From an uncultured Methanomethylovorans sp. (GTDB lineage: Archaea > Halobacteriota > Methanosarcinia > Methanosarcinales > Methanosarcinaceae): a DNA stretch of 64,000 nt. The DNA lies in the NCBI RefSeq assembly GCF_963678545.1, contig NZ_OY782870.1:2170001-2234000 (forward strand). Direction: 5' to 3'. The number at the start of each line of letters is the position of its first letter. Position 1 is the first letter of the stretch. This document shows, piece by piece, positions 43,418-52,109 of the stretch. The notes beneath the pieces were generated by a model that was given only the letters and a program-made list of their open reading frames with translations, did not search any database and was not told where the DNA came from. The translations under genes and the position numbers were made by a program.

Positions 43418-45103
43418 ATGTTTTGTTACCAGTGCGAAGAAACTCTTAATGGAACAGGCTGTACCAAGAATGGCGTCTGTGGAAAGAAAGAAGATGTTGC
43501 TAACCTTCAGGATGATCTTCTATATGTCCTGAAAAGTATTGCATTCTATAACTCAAAAGCGAGGGCAAATAAACTCAATGATGCAAAGACCGATGGGTTC
43601 ATGCTTGACGGGCTTTTTGCAACTGTTACAAATACCAACTTCTGCAAGGCAGACATTGAATCTCTTATCAATGAAGGCTTTGAAATAAAGGATGGAATAA
43701 AAAAGAAACTTCTCAGTGCAAAGGTAATTGGCGAGAAATCTGGTTCATCTTTCCCAAGATGGATAAAAGAGAAGTTACTGGGTGCCAGTCCAAAAGCTGG
43801 AGAGCCATTGCCTCTCGTAGCAAAAGTTACTGCTGAAAGCCTGATCAATATAAATACAAGCGTACTTGCAACAGAGAATGAAGACGTACGCTCCCTTAGG
43901 GAACTGCTGACCTACGGTCTCAAAGGCATGGCTGCTTATGCTCACCACGCAAGTGTTCTCGGATATAAGGATGACAATATATCCGCATTTATAGAAAAAG
44001 CGCTTCTAGCAACAATGGACGATAACATGGGTGTGGCTGAGCTTATCCCCCTGGTGCTGGAATGTGGGTCAGTGGGTGTTGCCACAATGGCTTTGCTTGA
44101 TAAGGCAAACACCTCCACATATGGTAACCCCGAGCCTACAGCTGTGAACATTGGAGTACGTGATAAACCAGGAATACTTATCAGTGGTCATGATTTGCGT
44201 GACCTGGAACAGCTCCTTAAGCAAACCCAGGGCACTGGCGTAGATGTGTACACACATGGCGAGATGCTGCCTGCGAACTCATATCCGGCTTTCAAGAAAT
44301 ATGACAACTTTGTCGGCAACTATGGAGGTTCCTGGTGGAAGCAGAAAGAAGAGTTTGAGAAATTTAACGGTCCTATACTCATGACCACGAACTGTATCGT
44401 GCCTCCCAAGGACTCTTACCTTGACCGCATCTACACAACAGGTGTTGTTGGATTTGATGGTGTCAAACATATAACTGCAAATAAAGATGGAACAAAGGAT
44501 TTCTCTGTGATCATTGAACAGGCAAAGCAGTGTAAATCACCTACACAGCTTGAAGAAGGCACTATCATGGGGGGATTTGCGCACGTGTCAGCCCTCTCTG
44601 TTGCTGATAAAATAGTAGAAGCTGTAAAAGCAGGACAGATCAAGAAGTTCTTCGTTATGGCCGGATGTGATGGCAGGCATAAGGAAAGAGATTACTATAC
44701 TGAATTTGCAACGGCTCTGCCAAAGGATACTGTGATCCTGACAGCGGGTTGTGCAAAGTACCGCTACAACAAACTGGACCTGGGAGATATAGGCGGCATC
44801 CCACGGGTAATCGATGCGGGACAATGTAACGATTGCTACTCACTGGTTGTGATTGCCCAAAAACTTGCAGAGGCATTTGGACTAAAAGACATAAATGACC
44901 TGCCGGTAGCTTATAATATTGCATGGTATGAACAGAAAGCAGTTCTTGTATTGCTTGCACTGCTGAGCCTGGGAGTAAAGAATATTATGCTTGGACCAAA
45001 GTTGCCGGCATTTGTTTCACCAAATGTGCTTAATGTACTGGTGCAAAACTTTAACATCATGCCAAACACAACTGTTGGAGAGGACATGAAAGTCCTTCTC
45101 TAA
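43418..45103 (+). CDS. hcp: Hydroxylamine reductase / hybrid cluster protein
   Basis: 561 residues from ATG 43418 (AAGGTGG upstream; the longer frame from 43328 lacks this). N-terminal cluster [20 protein letters not shown] and GVCGK; hybrid cluster ligands in [27 protein letters not shown] and [10 protein letters not shown]. Hcp reduces hydroxylamine or, more likely in vivo, nitric oxide. Followed after 20 bp by a cupin gene. Confidence 0.97.
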   Translation: MFCYQCEETLNGTGCTKNGVCGKKEDVANLQDDLLYVLKSIAFYNSKARANKLNDAKTDGFMLDGLFATVTNTNFCKADIESLINEGFEIKDGIKKKLLSAKVIGEKSGSSFPRWIKEKLLGASPKAGEPLPLVAKVTAESLININTSVLATENEDVRSLRELLTYGLKGMAAYAHHASVLGYKDDNISAFIEKALLATMDDNMGVAELIPLVLECGSVGVATMALLDKANTSTYGNPEPTAVNIGVRDKPGILISGHDLRDLEQLLKQTQGTGVDVYTHGEMLPANSYPAFKKYDNFVGNYGGSWWKQKEEFEKFNGPILMTTNCIVPPKDSYLDRIYTTGVVGFDGVKHITANKDGTKDFSVIIEQAKQCKSPTQLEEGTIMGGFAHVSALSVADKIVEAVKAGQIKKFFVMAGCDGRHKERDYYTEFATALPKDTVILTAGCAKYRYNKLDLGDIGGIPRVIDAGQCNDCYSLVVIAQKLAEAFGLKDINDLPVAYNIAWYEQKAVLVLLALLSLGVKNIMLGPKLPAFVSPNVLNVLVQNFNIMPNTTVGEDMKVLL

Positions 45104-45123
45104 ACCTTTTCGGGTGATAGATC

Positions 45124-45462
45124 ATGAAAATAATTGATGCAAAGAAGGCCGGCAAACATGAGAATCCTCATGGCGTATCTGTGAACAAATTATATGATAC
45201 GGAACATGCACAGGTAATGCACATGGAACTTAAACCGGGGGAAAGCCTGAAGAAGCACTCCACGCCAACAGACGTATGTTTTTATATCCTTGAAGGAGAA
45301 GGTATTGTGGAGATCGGTAACGAAAAGGAAAAAGTATCCAAAGATATGCTGATAGAGAGTCCTGCAAAAATACCCCATAGATTGATGAACGAAGGTACAG
45401 ATAACTTCCGTTTCCTTGTGATCAAAGCCCCCAGGCAGATAGAACCTACAAACATGATGTGA
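45124..45462 (+). CDS. Small cupin protein
   Basis: 112 residues. One cupin barrel: MELKPGESLKKHSTPTDVCFYILEGEG has the first metal box with one of the usual His, and IPHRLMNEG the second. Only 20 bp after hcp, so it is probably co-expressed and may belong to the nitrosative stress response. Substrate unknown. Confidence 0.88.
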   Translation: MKIIDAKKAGKHENPHGVSVNKLYDTEHAQVMHMELKPGESLKKHSTPTDVCFYILEGEGIVEIGNEKEKVSKDMLIESPAKIPHRLMNEGTDNFRFLVIKAPRQIEPTNMM

Positions 45463-45586
45463 TCAATGTCACAGCATCTTACTTTTTATTTTTTATATAT
45501 TCATTGTTTTTCTTTTTTTATGTGTTTCTGTTAGAAAACATTTTGAGCAAAAGTACCAAGTGTTACTTTTGTATAGTCTTGTAACA

Positions 45587-45664
45587 TACTTAGTCATAAT
45601 GTATATATAGTAATTTCAACATATAGTAGCATTAAGTATTAATTACACTAACTTAAACTAAGTA
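45587..45664. promoter_or_regulatory. NicO promoter region with inverted TACTTAGT sites
   Basis: TACTTAGT (45587-45594) and its complement ACTAAGTA (45657-45664) flank a TATATATAG box near 45602. The second lies just before the ribosome site (AGAGGTGG) of the nickel/cobalt transporter. They may bind a metal-responsive repressor; inference. Confidence 0.4.
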
Positions 45665-45683
45665 TTTAAACAGAGGTGGCTGA

Positions 45684-46367
45684 ATGAATATACTGACAGA
45701 GCCGGAGGTTTTGCTCTCCGACATGAATTTCGTGCTAATTCTCTCAGCTTTTTTATTGGGAGCATTGCACGCACTTGAACCTGGTCATGGCAAGTCTGTA
45801 ATGGCAGTTTTCGTTATGGGTACAGATACAAACCTGAAGGACGCTTTGACCCTGGGACTTACTGTAGTATTCTCTCATGTAATTGTAGTGATAGCCTTAG
45901 GAGTAGCATCCATTTACCTTGTAAATACACTGAATGTCGATATTACTCATGATATTATGAGCTTGATCGGAGGTGCTATACTTATTGGTGTGGGAGCCTG
46001 GATTTTGCGTAGGTTCTATCACCATCATGAACATAGTCACTCACACAGCGTTGACACTCGTAAAGGTGTGATTGCCATTGGCCTCTCCACTGGCCTTATT
46101 CCTTGCCCTGCAGCTCTGGCTGTCCTGCTATTGGGTATTGCCACCAACCAGGTGTACAATGGTTTGCTGTACATACTGATGTTCAGCATTGGCCTGGCTC
46201 TATCTATAGTTTGTTTATCGGTGCTGTTTGTAAAAGGCCGTGGATTCCTGCAGAGCTATGTAGGCAGCAGTAAACTGGAAAAACTACCCCTTGCAAGTGG
46301 CTCTATAATCATTGTGATTGGATTGTTCACTCTGCTGCATCCTCTGATGGAACACTTTGGAATATGA
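45684..46367 (+). CDS. NicO-type nickel/cobalt transporter
   Basis: 227 residues, six TM helices. The signature HALEPGHGKSVMAVFVMG lies in helix 1-2, a His-rich cytoplasmic loop (HHHEHSHSHS, about residues 112-121) binds metal, and LSTGLIPCPAALAVLL is the second family motif. Family members export or import Ni/Co (RcnA, UreH). Methanogens need both metals for F430, corrinoids and CODH. Direction of transport cannot be told. Confidence 0.92.
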   Translation: MNILTEPEVLLSDMNFVLILSAFLLGALHALEPGHGKSVMAVFVMGTDTNLKDALTLGLTVVFSHVIVVIALGVASIYLVNTLNVDITHDIMSLIGGAILIGVGAWILRRFYHHHEHSHSHSVDTRKGVIAIGLSTGLIPCPAALAVLLLGIATNQVYNGLLYILMFSIGLALSIVCLSVLFVKGRGFLQSYVGSSKLEKLPLASGSIIIVIGLFTLLHPLMEHFGI

Positions 46368-46456
46368 TCTGATCGTGACCTCAGTATCCGGCAAGCATAC
46401 ATAAGGTCACAGAAATACCAAAAGATACATATTCTGGATTCACCCCCCATTATATT

Positions 46457-46972
46457 ATGAATGGAAAAAACACCGTCCTGTTCAGAGAAGAGCAGCGTTT
46501 CAACCAATGGTGGCTCTGGTTACTGATCCTTGTACCTACGTGTATGATGTGGTATGGTGCTATACAGCAATTGATCTTTCACAAGCCATTTGGAACTAAT
46601 CCCACATCGGATACAGGAGTATCTATACTTCTCGTTCTTTTTGGCATATTACTACCCATTTTCATGAATTCCCTTAAACTCATTACCGAGGTACGGCAGG
46701 ATGGATTATATGTCCGCTTCTATCCTTTTCATCTTTCTTTCAGGCATTATCCATATGAAAGTATAAACAGTTATAAAGTAAGAGAATACTCTCCTTTGAA
46801 AGAATACGGAGGGTGGGGCATACGTTATGGATGGAAAGGCAAGGCATATAATGTAAGTGGTAACCGCGGTGTGCAATTGGAATTAAAAAATGGGAATTAT
46901 TTACTGATTGGCTCGCAGCGGCCGGAAGAACTTATAAGCCAGATGCAGAATGCCATAAAAAACAATCAATAA
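46457..46972 (+). CDS. DUF6141-like membrane protein
   Basis: 171 residues, two TM helices (about 18-36 and 52-72), then a PH-like soluble domain (LYVRFYPFHLSFRHYPYESI, GGWGIRYGWKGKAYNVSGNRG cut here into family blocks). The GI-Y-x-G-x-AYN pattern is typical of this widespread family. Function unknown. Confidence 0.8.
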   Translation: MNGKNTVLFREEQRFNQWWLWLLILVPTCMMWYGAIQQLIFHKPFGTNPTSDTGVSILLVLFGILLPIFMNSLKLITEVRQDGLYVRFYPFHLSFRHYPYESINSYKVREYSPLKEYGGWGIRYGWKGKAYNVSGNRGVQLELKNGNYLLIGSQRPEELISQMQNAIKNNQ

Positions 46973-47031
46973 CAACAGATTAAATTATATTATAAATATT
47001 GAAAGGTTACATATTTATGATCAATTAATTA

Positions 47032-47337
47032 GTGAACTACCGCCCTATTCATAGAGTAGCTTCCTACTTCATACCCTTCTGGACTTTTGGCACTACCTTT
47101 GCAGTGGTGATGATCTCTTTGATACTCTACATGACAGGAACAATAGGGGCGGCTGATGCTAAATGTTTCATGGTGCTGTCTTTGTCGGTCAATGCCCTTG
47201 TGATCATGCTTGTATCGTTTTTGCTATTTCCTCTGTTTATTCCAGCTCGTAAATGGGGTGGTCATCAAACATACCCATTTTTGCTACCCTTAACTACTGC
47301 AGCAATACTGTGCTTTGGCTTTGGGCTGCTTGGATAG
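47032..47337 (+). CDS. Three-TM hypothetical membrane protein
   Basis: 101 residues from a GTG start, three hydrophobic helices (about 12-36, 45-68, 80-100), and RKWGGHQTYPF in the last loop. Weak ribosome site. Last chromosomal gene before the provirus-like element. Not recognised. Confidence 0.6.
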   Translation: MNYRPIHRVASYFIPFWTFGTTFAVVMISLILYMTGTIGAADAKCFMVLSLSVNALVIMLVSFLLFPLFIPARKWGGHQTYPFLLPLTTAAILCFGFGLLG

Positions 47338-47373
47338 AAGTAATAGAAAAAAGAGAGATAGATTGTGTGGCTG

Positions 47374-47399
47374 TGCCCCGGATCTCTCAACCTGGGGCA
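47374..47399. terminator. Hairpin between the chromosome and the integrase gene
   Basis: TGCCCCGG ... CCTGGGGCA (8-bp stem with one bulge) lies between the convergent genes ending at 47337 and 47420, so it can serve either strand. T-rich sequence follows on the minus-strand side only weakly. Confidence 0.55.
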
Positions 47400-47419
47400 T
47401 TCTAGACAATAATCTGATT

Positions 47420-48462
47420 TTACAATAATTTTGGAATGCACTTGAAGTATTCTTTTTTGATTTGTTCTGTCAACTCGTTAGGCTCTAAATAGGAGCCTGT
47501 CCATGCTTTTCCTTTCAGACTATCACCTCTTAATATCATGATACTTGTTTCATCCATTCCTTTCGCAAACAGGTGATGCGTAAACCATTTCCTGAAGCAG
47601 TGGCATGTGAGGCGTTTCTCAAGAGGACCATTTGGTTCATGGAGGCCAAGAGGTTCAGCATAATATGCTAGAACTTCATTTGTATAGTCCTTGTGGATCT
47701 TGCCTCCTCCGAATGTAGTAACCCAGAACCATGGACTAGTTTCATGTTTTGCCCTCCATCTCTTATATTCCATCAAGACGTCATGCAATTCATCATCTAT
47801 CGGAAGGACGCGGTTATTACGCTTAGCTTTTTGGGGGTAGATTATTTCATTTCGCCGCAAGTCTATGTTTTCATCCTTGAGACATAGGTACTCATCACGC
47901 CTTACACCATGTTTTGCTAGAGTCAGAAGCATGGCTTGTTCACGGATAGGTTCAATGGAGCCTATGAGCTGTTTCATAGATTTGACACTTAAGAGCTGCC
48001 TACGATCATTTTTGGGCTCTGTAGAAATCCTCGATATTCAAGCAAGAAACAGAATTGAGATTTTTCTCAAATGTTTCTCTAGGTATCGTTAGAAAACAAC
48101 TCTTTCTGGCTATAGATATTGATTTTAATAGGTATTCTACAGAGCCCATTTTTGATTGGTTTATCAAGATATCTTCTCCGGAATGGGAGAATGGGATTTG
48201 TCTCTGCCATTTCTTCGTATATCAGGAAATCATAGAAGGTGCTAAGTGTTGAAAAACACGTCTTGAGAGTGGCTATTTTCAATTCCCTCTTCTGCAAGTG
48301 GCTCAAGAAATCCCTCAGATCGTGCTTACTTACAAGTCCCGGGTCCGGAAAGAGATTAAGGAACTCTTTTACAATTCCTCTATAACTCTCAAGAGTGTGC
48401 TTAGTTCGACCTCTTGTTTGACAATCGAAGATAAAAGCTTCTATTAATTCCGTTTTTTCCAT
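47420..48462 (-). pseudogene. Tyrosine integrase interrupted by a MITE-like insertion
   Basis: The N-terminal part from ATG 48462 (GGTGG upstream) has the SAM-like core domain (RTKHTLESYRGIVKEFLNLF). The C-terminal part has the catalytic residues: Arg in GVRRDEYLC, HCFRKWFTHH (HxxR and the following His) and Tyr in WTGSYLE. Between them a 134-bp insertion plus a 6-bp duplication breaks the frame. Removing 140 bp joins KPIKN to DRRQLLSVKSMKQL in frame and gives a 300-residue integrase. Thus intact except for the insertion. Confidence 0.9.
48014..48147. mobile_element. 134-bp MITE-like element inside the integrase gene
   Basis: Perfect 13-bp terminal inverted repeats GGGCTCTGTAGAA / TTCTACAGAGCCC, extending with two mismatches to 17 bp. 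It is flanked by direct 6-bp duplications ATTTTT (48008-48013 and 48148-48153). It encodes no protein, so it must be mobilised by a transposase elsewhere. Excision with one target copy restores the integrase frame exactly. Confidence 0.9.
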
Positions 48463-48731
48463 CTGTTCCACCGAGGAAGTATAATAAAGAACAGTATTAA
48501 TATACTTTTCGATGTATTTGAATACTGTATAAGCTAAAATTAAGAGACTAGTTAAAAGATAGATCAATAACGATAATATAAACCGATATGCGCTAATTAA
48601 ACATATATAATACTGTCTTTTATATTTGTAAATTGTGAAAAACAACATCTGTAGCCTGAAAAAAGGAGGTAAAAATGCTGTAAGATACTTAAAAAAATCG
48701 ATATCAGGAAAGGTAGGTTAGTGCTCCGGTC

Positions 48732-48847
48732 GGGATAGGAATTTTTTCCCTATCCCTTGAGCTTTACTCACCCGATAAAATTGACACGAAATCATGACGA
48801 GTCCGTTTAAAAGGCATGATTTCTTGACCTGTTGACGCAGGCGTCAA
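48732..48847. other. Three inverted repeats in the divergent region after the integrase
   Basis: The 48463-48987 gap separates the leftward integrase from the rightward genes. It holds GGGATAGG/CCTATCCC (48732-48756), GAAATCATG/CATGATTTC (48788-48823) and TTGACGC-AG-GCGTCAA (48832-48847). This arrangement suggests attachment, excision-control or origin sites. GGAGGTAAAAATGCTGTAA near 48665 has a ribosome-site look but leads to a stop after two codons. Confidence 0.55.
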
Positions 48848-48960
48848 TAGTGTCAGGTAAATAGTACTATGTATTGTGGATATAAAAAAGTTATCGTGTT
48901 AATTTTAAGTCGCGCACAGTATACAAAGAATTATATACAACTAAATTCTATTATATTGAT

Positions 48961-48975
48961 GTAGTACTTTACTAC
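48961..48975. promoter_or_regulatory. GTAGTA-CTT-TACTAC operator-like palindrome
   Basis: A 6-bp inverted repeat 12 nt before ATG 48988, at the head of the rightward operon. The same GTAGTA core occurs repeatedly in the palindrome cluster at 52746-52879, so the element probably has one regulator acting at both places. Confidence 0.5.
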
Positions 48976-48987
48976 AGGTGAAAAACG

Positions 48988-49329
48988 ATGCAAACATCAT
49001 TGATAAAAATACCTGAAAAAATTCGAGGTATTAAAATACCTGAGGAAATTCGAGAGGAACTTTCTCATTACGATAGTCCAGGTTCGATTAGTGATGATAA
49101 GTACGTATACCGTCTGAAGTTCATAACCAAGGAAAAGAGAAGAGTGAGCTATGTATGGGGTCACGGGGAACAGGAAACTGTAACTGAATATAGTTATCGG
49201 GACCCTTACGTGATTATTGATGAAAAGAAAAGACGAATCAACCTTGATTACCTTACATTCACCTTACTTTGGAAGGGAATAGCGGTGATGTTCATAATAG
49301 CAATATTAGTTGCATTCATAATACGGTGA
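48988..49329 (+). CDS. Hypothetical protein with C-terminal TM helix (element)
   Basis: 113 residues. Charged N-terminal part with two similar short segments (LIKIPEKIRGIKIPEEIREE), then a beta-rich stretch, and one TM helix at the C-terminus (GIAVMFIIAILVAFIIR). Tail-anchored topology. Ribosome site AGGTG 8 nt upstream. First gene of the rightward series. Not recognised. Confidence 0.65.
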   Translation: MQTSLIKIPEKIRGIKIPEEIREELSHYDSPGSISDDKYVYRLKFITKEKRRVSYVWGHGEQETVTEYSYRDPYVIIDEKKRRINLDYLTFTLLWKGIAVMFIIAILVAFIIR

Positions 49330-49335
49330 AAATCG

Positions 49336-49902
49336 ATGACAAAACTAGTATATACTGTAAAAAGATTTGCAAAAAAACACCCTTTTATTACTATAATTAT
49401 ACTTGCAGTAGCTGTTACACTCTCCCTCCCTTATGTAAAAGCAGCGTTTGATTATATTTCATCTCCAAATTCAATATACGCAAACAAAGTGTATATAGAT
49501 GGGAACGAGTTCTACTTAATAAATTATCGAAACTCTACCGATCCCACTTATGATGAATTATTAGAATTTATACGCAATGATAATGCTGGATTTTTACAGG
49601 CGCCTGTTGAAACGGCAATCGAACTCCATAATAGCGCAGAAGCTGCTGGAATTAAAACGGGTGTAGCCGAAATAAAGATGTATAACCAAGAATATCCTTA
49701 CATTGTTAATGTATTTAATACTCAAGATAGAGGGTTAATATATATTCAATCCGAATCAGCTATTATAATGGATATTGATAGCATTGTTACTTTTAGTAAA
49801 AACAAGGAGTGTATATCTGAATACTTATTTTCACCATACCCTGAATGTCCGGGGTCTATAAGAAATCATGGTATTGTAAAAGATTGCACTATTCATTGGT
49901 AA
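49336..49902 (+). CDS. Membrane-anchored transglutaminase-like protein, probably inactive
   Basis: 188 residues with an N-terminal TM anchor (FITIIILAVAVTLSLPYV). The domain ETAIELHNSAEAAGIKTGVA and YIVNVFNTQDRGLIYIQSES matches the archaeal transglutaminase-like family with C-x-x-A-x-x-LHN-A-E and HA-NVF-T-D-GLVYID. The catalytic Cys position reads Pro/Val here and the His before NVF is missing, so it is likely a binding protein rather than an enzyme. Confidence 0.6.
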   Translation: MTKLVYTVKRFAKKHPFITIIILAVAVTLSLPYVKAAFDYISSPNSIYANKVYIDGNEFYLINYRNSTDPTYDELLEFIRNDNAGFLQAPVETAIELHNSAEAAGIKTGVAEIKMYNQEYPYIVNVFNTQDRGLIYIQSESAIIMDIDSIVTFSKNKECISEYLFSPYPECPGSIRNHGIVKDCTIHW

Positions 49903-50038
49903 GGTTTTGATTCATTGTGGTTTGTTCCAAGATACGAACAAATCATAATGGAAACATTTAATAGCTTTCGTGCATATTCAAATATGCTTATCATCGGTTT
50001 GACGACCGGGGATAAAGTAATAGAATCGAGTCCGTAAA

Positions 50039-50260
50039 ATGGAAACAAACTTTGATAGCTTTAGCTCTGCTTCTAGCAGTGAATGTGTAGATTTAGAATC
50101 TCCCTCCCCTGTATACTGTGGTACATGCGACTATTACCAGACACTAACCCCTGCTGGTGAAGTTGCTGTAATGACTTATTGCAGCTTGTGCAGGAAACCT
50201 GTTTCTTCCGATGAGTGCTGCACAGCTTACCCACAGTATACGGGGGGTGTGCCACAGTGA
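50039..50260 (+). CDS. Small Cys-rich protein (element)
   Basis: 73 residues. Two Cys pairs YCGTCDYY and YCSLCRKP plus CC near the end form a zinc-ribbon-like arrangement. Its TGA overlaps the GTG of the next gene (GTGA). First of the overlapping early-type operon. Confidence 0.65.
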   Translation: METNFDSFSSASSSECVDLESPSPVYCGTCDYYQTLTPAGEVAVMTYCSLCRKPVSSDECCTAYPQYTGGVPQ

Positions 50261-50592
50261 ACGGTGAGACTACTCAACGTCTTGTAAAAGCCTGTCCTGT
50301 ATGTGGCTGCAGCGAGCTGTATAACCAGACCAGAACACGGCAGTACAGGTGCACCAAGTGCAAGCATGTATTCCCCAGGTCTGCTGTTGTAATGAGAGCT
50401 GCCAAGCCGCACGGGTGGTCTGCAAGTCATAAGATTATGCACGAGGCAAGGATGGCGAAGATCCACGAATATCATGAAGCTAATCCTGACGATGGCAAGT
50501 ATAAGATTATGGCTGCACTCCATGAGACCTATGTAATGGTCACACGGTATATGGAAAGCGTGAAGCAAACCGATGCAGAGGTGAGGGCATGA
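50257..50592 (+). CDS. Zinc-ribbon protein with helical C-terminus (element)
   Basis: 111 residues from GTG 50257, which overlaps the previous stop; GGGGGTG is upstream. ACPVCGC...YRCTKCKHVF is a classic zinc ribbon. The rest is helical (HKIMHEARMAKIHEYHEAN). Likely a nucleic-acid-binding protein. Its TGA overlaps the next ATG. Confidence 0.7.
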   Translation: MNGETTQRLVKACPVCGCSELYNQTRTRQYRCTKCKHVFPRSAVVMRAAKPHGWSASHKIMHEARMAKIHEYHEANPDDGKYKIMAALHETYVMVTRYMESVKQTDAEVRA

Positions 50593-50825
50593 CTGCTGCC
50601 TTACAGGTTGGTTCTGATCAACTTGCACGTTTGCAAGAGCATTTAGCAGGACCAGGGAAGTGCCGCAACAAAGGAGAAAACAACCCCAGATACCGCACCC
50701 CTGAGAGAGAGGAAGAGATCTTCCAGACGTATCAGAAAGAGGGATCCATTTGGAGGACTTGCAAGAAGACAAAGTGCTCCAAAGAAAGTGTTAGGATTGT
50801 CCTCAAAGCAAGGGGGCTGCGCTGA
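50589..50825 (+). CDS. Homeodomain-like HTH protein (element)
   Basis: 78 residues. REEEIFQTYQKEGSIWRTC and KTKCSKESVRIVLKARGLR resemble a resolvase/transposase-type HTH that reads a short DNA site. ATGA overlap with the previous gene and TGATG with the next. No catalytic domain. Confidence 0.6.
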   Translation: MTAALQVGSDQLARLQEHLAGPGKCRNKGENNPRYRTPEREEEIFQTYQKEGSIWRTCKKTKCSKESVRIVLKARGLR

Positions 50826-51154
50826 TGATCTGGGAATGTACTGAGTGCCGCTGCAGAGAGAGTACTTACGTTCATCCATGTAGAGCAGATACCGGAGTGA
50901 AGAATATTGCTCCTGTATCCTGCTTGTTGGATCCAATGGGTACAGAGTTCAAATGGAGAAAAGTATCTGAACGGAAGGCTACTCGTAGGAAACTAAGATC
51001 CTTTTCTATTCTTTCCCGGAAAGACATTACTCATAATTCCAGAGTATGCCCGGACAGCTGGAATAAGTTGTGTTTTGTAGATCCACAAATTGACAAGGAA
51101 GCTGAAGAGCTCGCGCGAAAGGTAGAGCTGGCCGTCCTGGGGGTGCAGGGATGA
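50825..51154 (+). CDS. Hypothetical Cys-containing basic protein (element)
   Basis: 109 residues. N-terminal CTECRCRESTYVHPC may hold a zinc ion; the middle is basic (RKVSERKATRRKLRS); the C-terminus helical. Overlaps its neighbours at both ends. Not recognised. Confidence 0.6.
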   Translation: MIWECTECRCRESTYVHPCRADTGVKNIAPVSCLLDPMGTEFKWRKVSERKATRRKLRSFSILSRKDITHNSRVCPDSWNKLCFVDPQIDKEAEELARKVELAVLGVQG

Positions 51155-51408
51155 TACCAGAAGACGACGGAGAAGAGATCATACTAAAACTTAGCATAGA
51201 TGAAAATGGAAACGCTATGCTTAGGCTTCCATCACCTAAAGTATCATTTGAGATGGACGAAGATAAGATGATACGTTTTGTGGTTGCACTTCAAAGAAAT
51301 ACAGAGATCTGTGACATGCTAGAAGGTGTTGATATCACTGTAGAAAACCTAGACCAAGACGTATTTTTTGAAAAACTTAATCGCGTTATAGAAGAGGTGC
51401 AGGCATGA
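51151..51408 (+). CDS. Hypothetical acidic protein (element)
   Basis: 85 residues, acidic, no Cys cluster. Strand-rich first half (EIILKLSIDENGNAMLRLP) then helices. ATGA overlaps on both sides are the main evidence for translation. Confidence 0.6.
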   Translation: MIPEDDGEEIILKLSIDENGNAMLRLPSPKVSFEMDEDKMIRFVVALQRNTEICDMLEGVDITVENLDQDVFFEKLNRVIEEVQA

Positions 51409-51542
51409 AAGTGTTTTGTTCTGCAGCTCGCCTCCGTGCATGTGATAAAAAATGTGTTGCTGAGTTTGAAGGTACTGATGTGCCTGACACTTGCCTCTTT
51501 TATAATGCATTTCCTGTAGCATGGGAGGAGGTCAAGGAATGA
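51405..51542 (+). CDS. 45-residue Cys-rich protein (element)
   Basis: MKVFCSAARLRACDKKCV with four Cys (5, 13, 17, 30) and an acidic tail. ATG shares bases with the previous TGA, and its own TGA with the next ATG. Confidence 0.6.
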   Translation: MKVFCSAARLRACDKKCVAEFEGTDVPDTCLFYNAFPVAWEEVKE

Positions 51543-51721
51543 GCCGGAAAATGATACTTGTAGATAGCTGTGCTGAATGTCCCTTCCAATCTTTTACATG
51601 GCTATCGTGTACTTTCCTTTCTGCAAAGCATGGGGAAATGTTGCACATTCCGACTGATGTGTTAAGATCTCGCGTGATATGGGATCAATGTCCTCTTGAT
51701 GATGCGGAGGGTTTTGTATGA
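51539..51721 (+). CDS. 60-residue Cys-containing protein (element)
   Basis: Starts MSRKMILVDSCAECPF; Cys at about 11, 14, 24 and 51 could bind zinc. GGAGGTCAAGG precedes ATG 51539, and ATGA overlaps occur on both sides; the in-frame ATG upstream lies within the previous gene. Confidence 0.6.
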   Translation: MSRKMILVDSCAECPFQSFTWLSCTFLSAKHGEMLHIPTDVLRSRVIWDQCPLDDAEGFV

Positions 51722-51939
51722 GCAGTAAGATAAGGCATTTCCGCAACGCAAGGAAGGAGGACTTGTACCTGCAGCTCACTCCTTGCCGGACACTTCGCAC
51801 ATGTGGATCATGTGGAAATCAGATTAATCCAGGTGATAAGTACCTTAACACCAGGATCACACCTGCAGCTCAACCTCGCAAGATCTGCCAGTCCTGCGCT
51901 AAAAAGTTATACCCAGGAGCAATGGAGGTCATGCAATGA
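51718..51939 (+). CDS. Zinc-ribbon protein (element)
   Basis: 73 residues. RTCGSCGNQINPGDKYLNTR and KICQSCAKKLYP give a CxxC...CxxC zinc ribbon of the kind found in phage regulatory proteins. Overlapping neighbours. Confidence 0.65.
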   Translation: MSSKIRHFRNARKEDLYLQLTPCRTLRTCGSCGNQINPGDKYLNTRITPAAQPRKICQSCAKKLYPGAMEVMQ

Positions 51940-52109
51940 AAATGGTTGCAAGACCTTGCCCTCTTTGTCATGCATTGGTTGAGACACATGAGAGAAGGAC
52001 CAATCCTCCTGTTCTCTATACTTGTTCTCAATGCGGTGCTGGTCTTTGGCTGATTATTGGCATGTTAGGATATCGTCTTGTTGTTGCTTCAGTAGGAGTG
52101 AGAACATGA
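51936..52109 (+). CDS. 57-residue zinc-ribbon protein with hydrophobic tail (element)
   Basis: MKMVARPCPLCHALV and YTCSQCGAG form a CxxC/CxxC ribbon, followed by a hydrophobic stretch (LWLIIGMLGYRLVVASVGV) that could be a membrane anchor. ATGA overlaps at both ends fix start and stop. Confidence 0.65.
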   Translation: MKMVARPCPLCHALVETHERRTNPPVLYTCSQCGAGLWLIIGMLGYRLVVASVGVRT

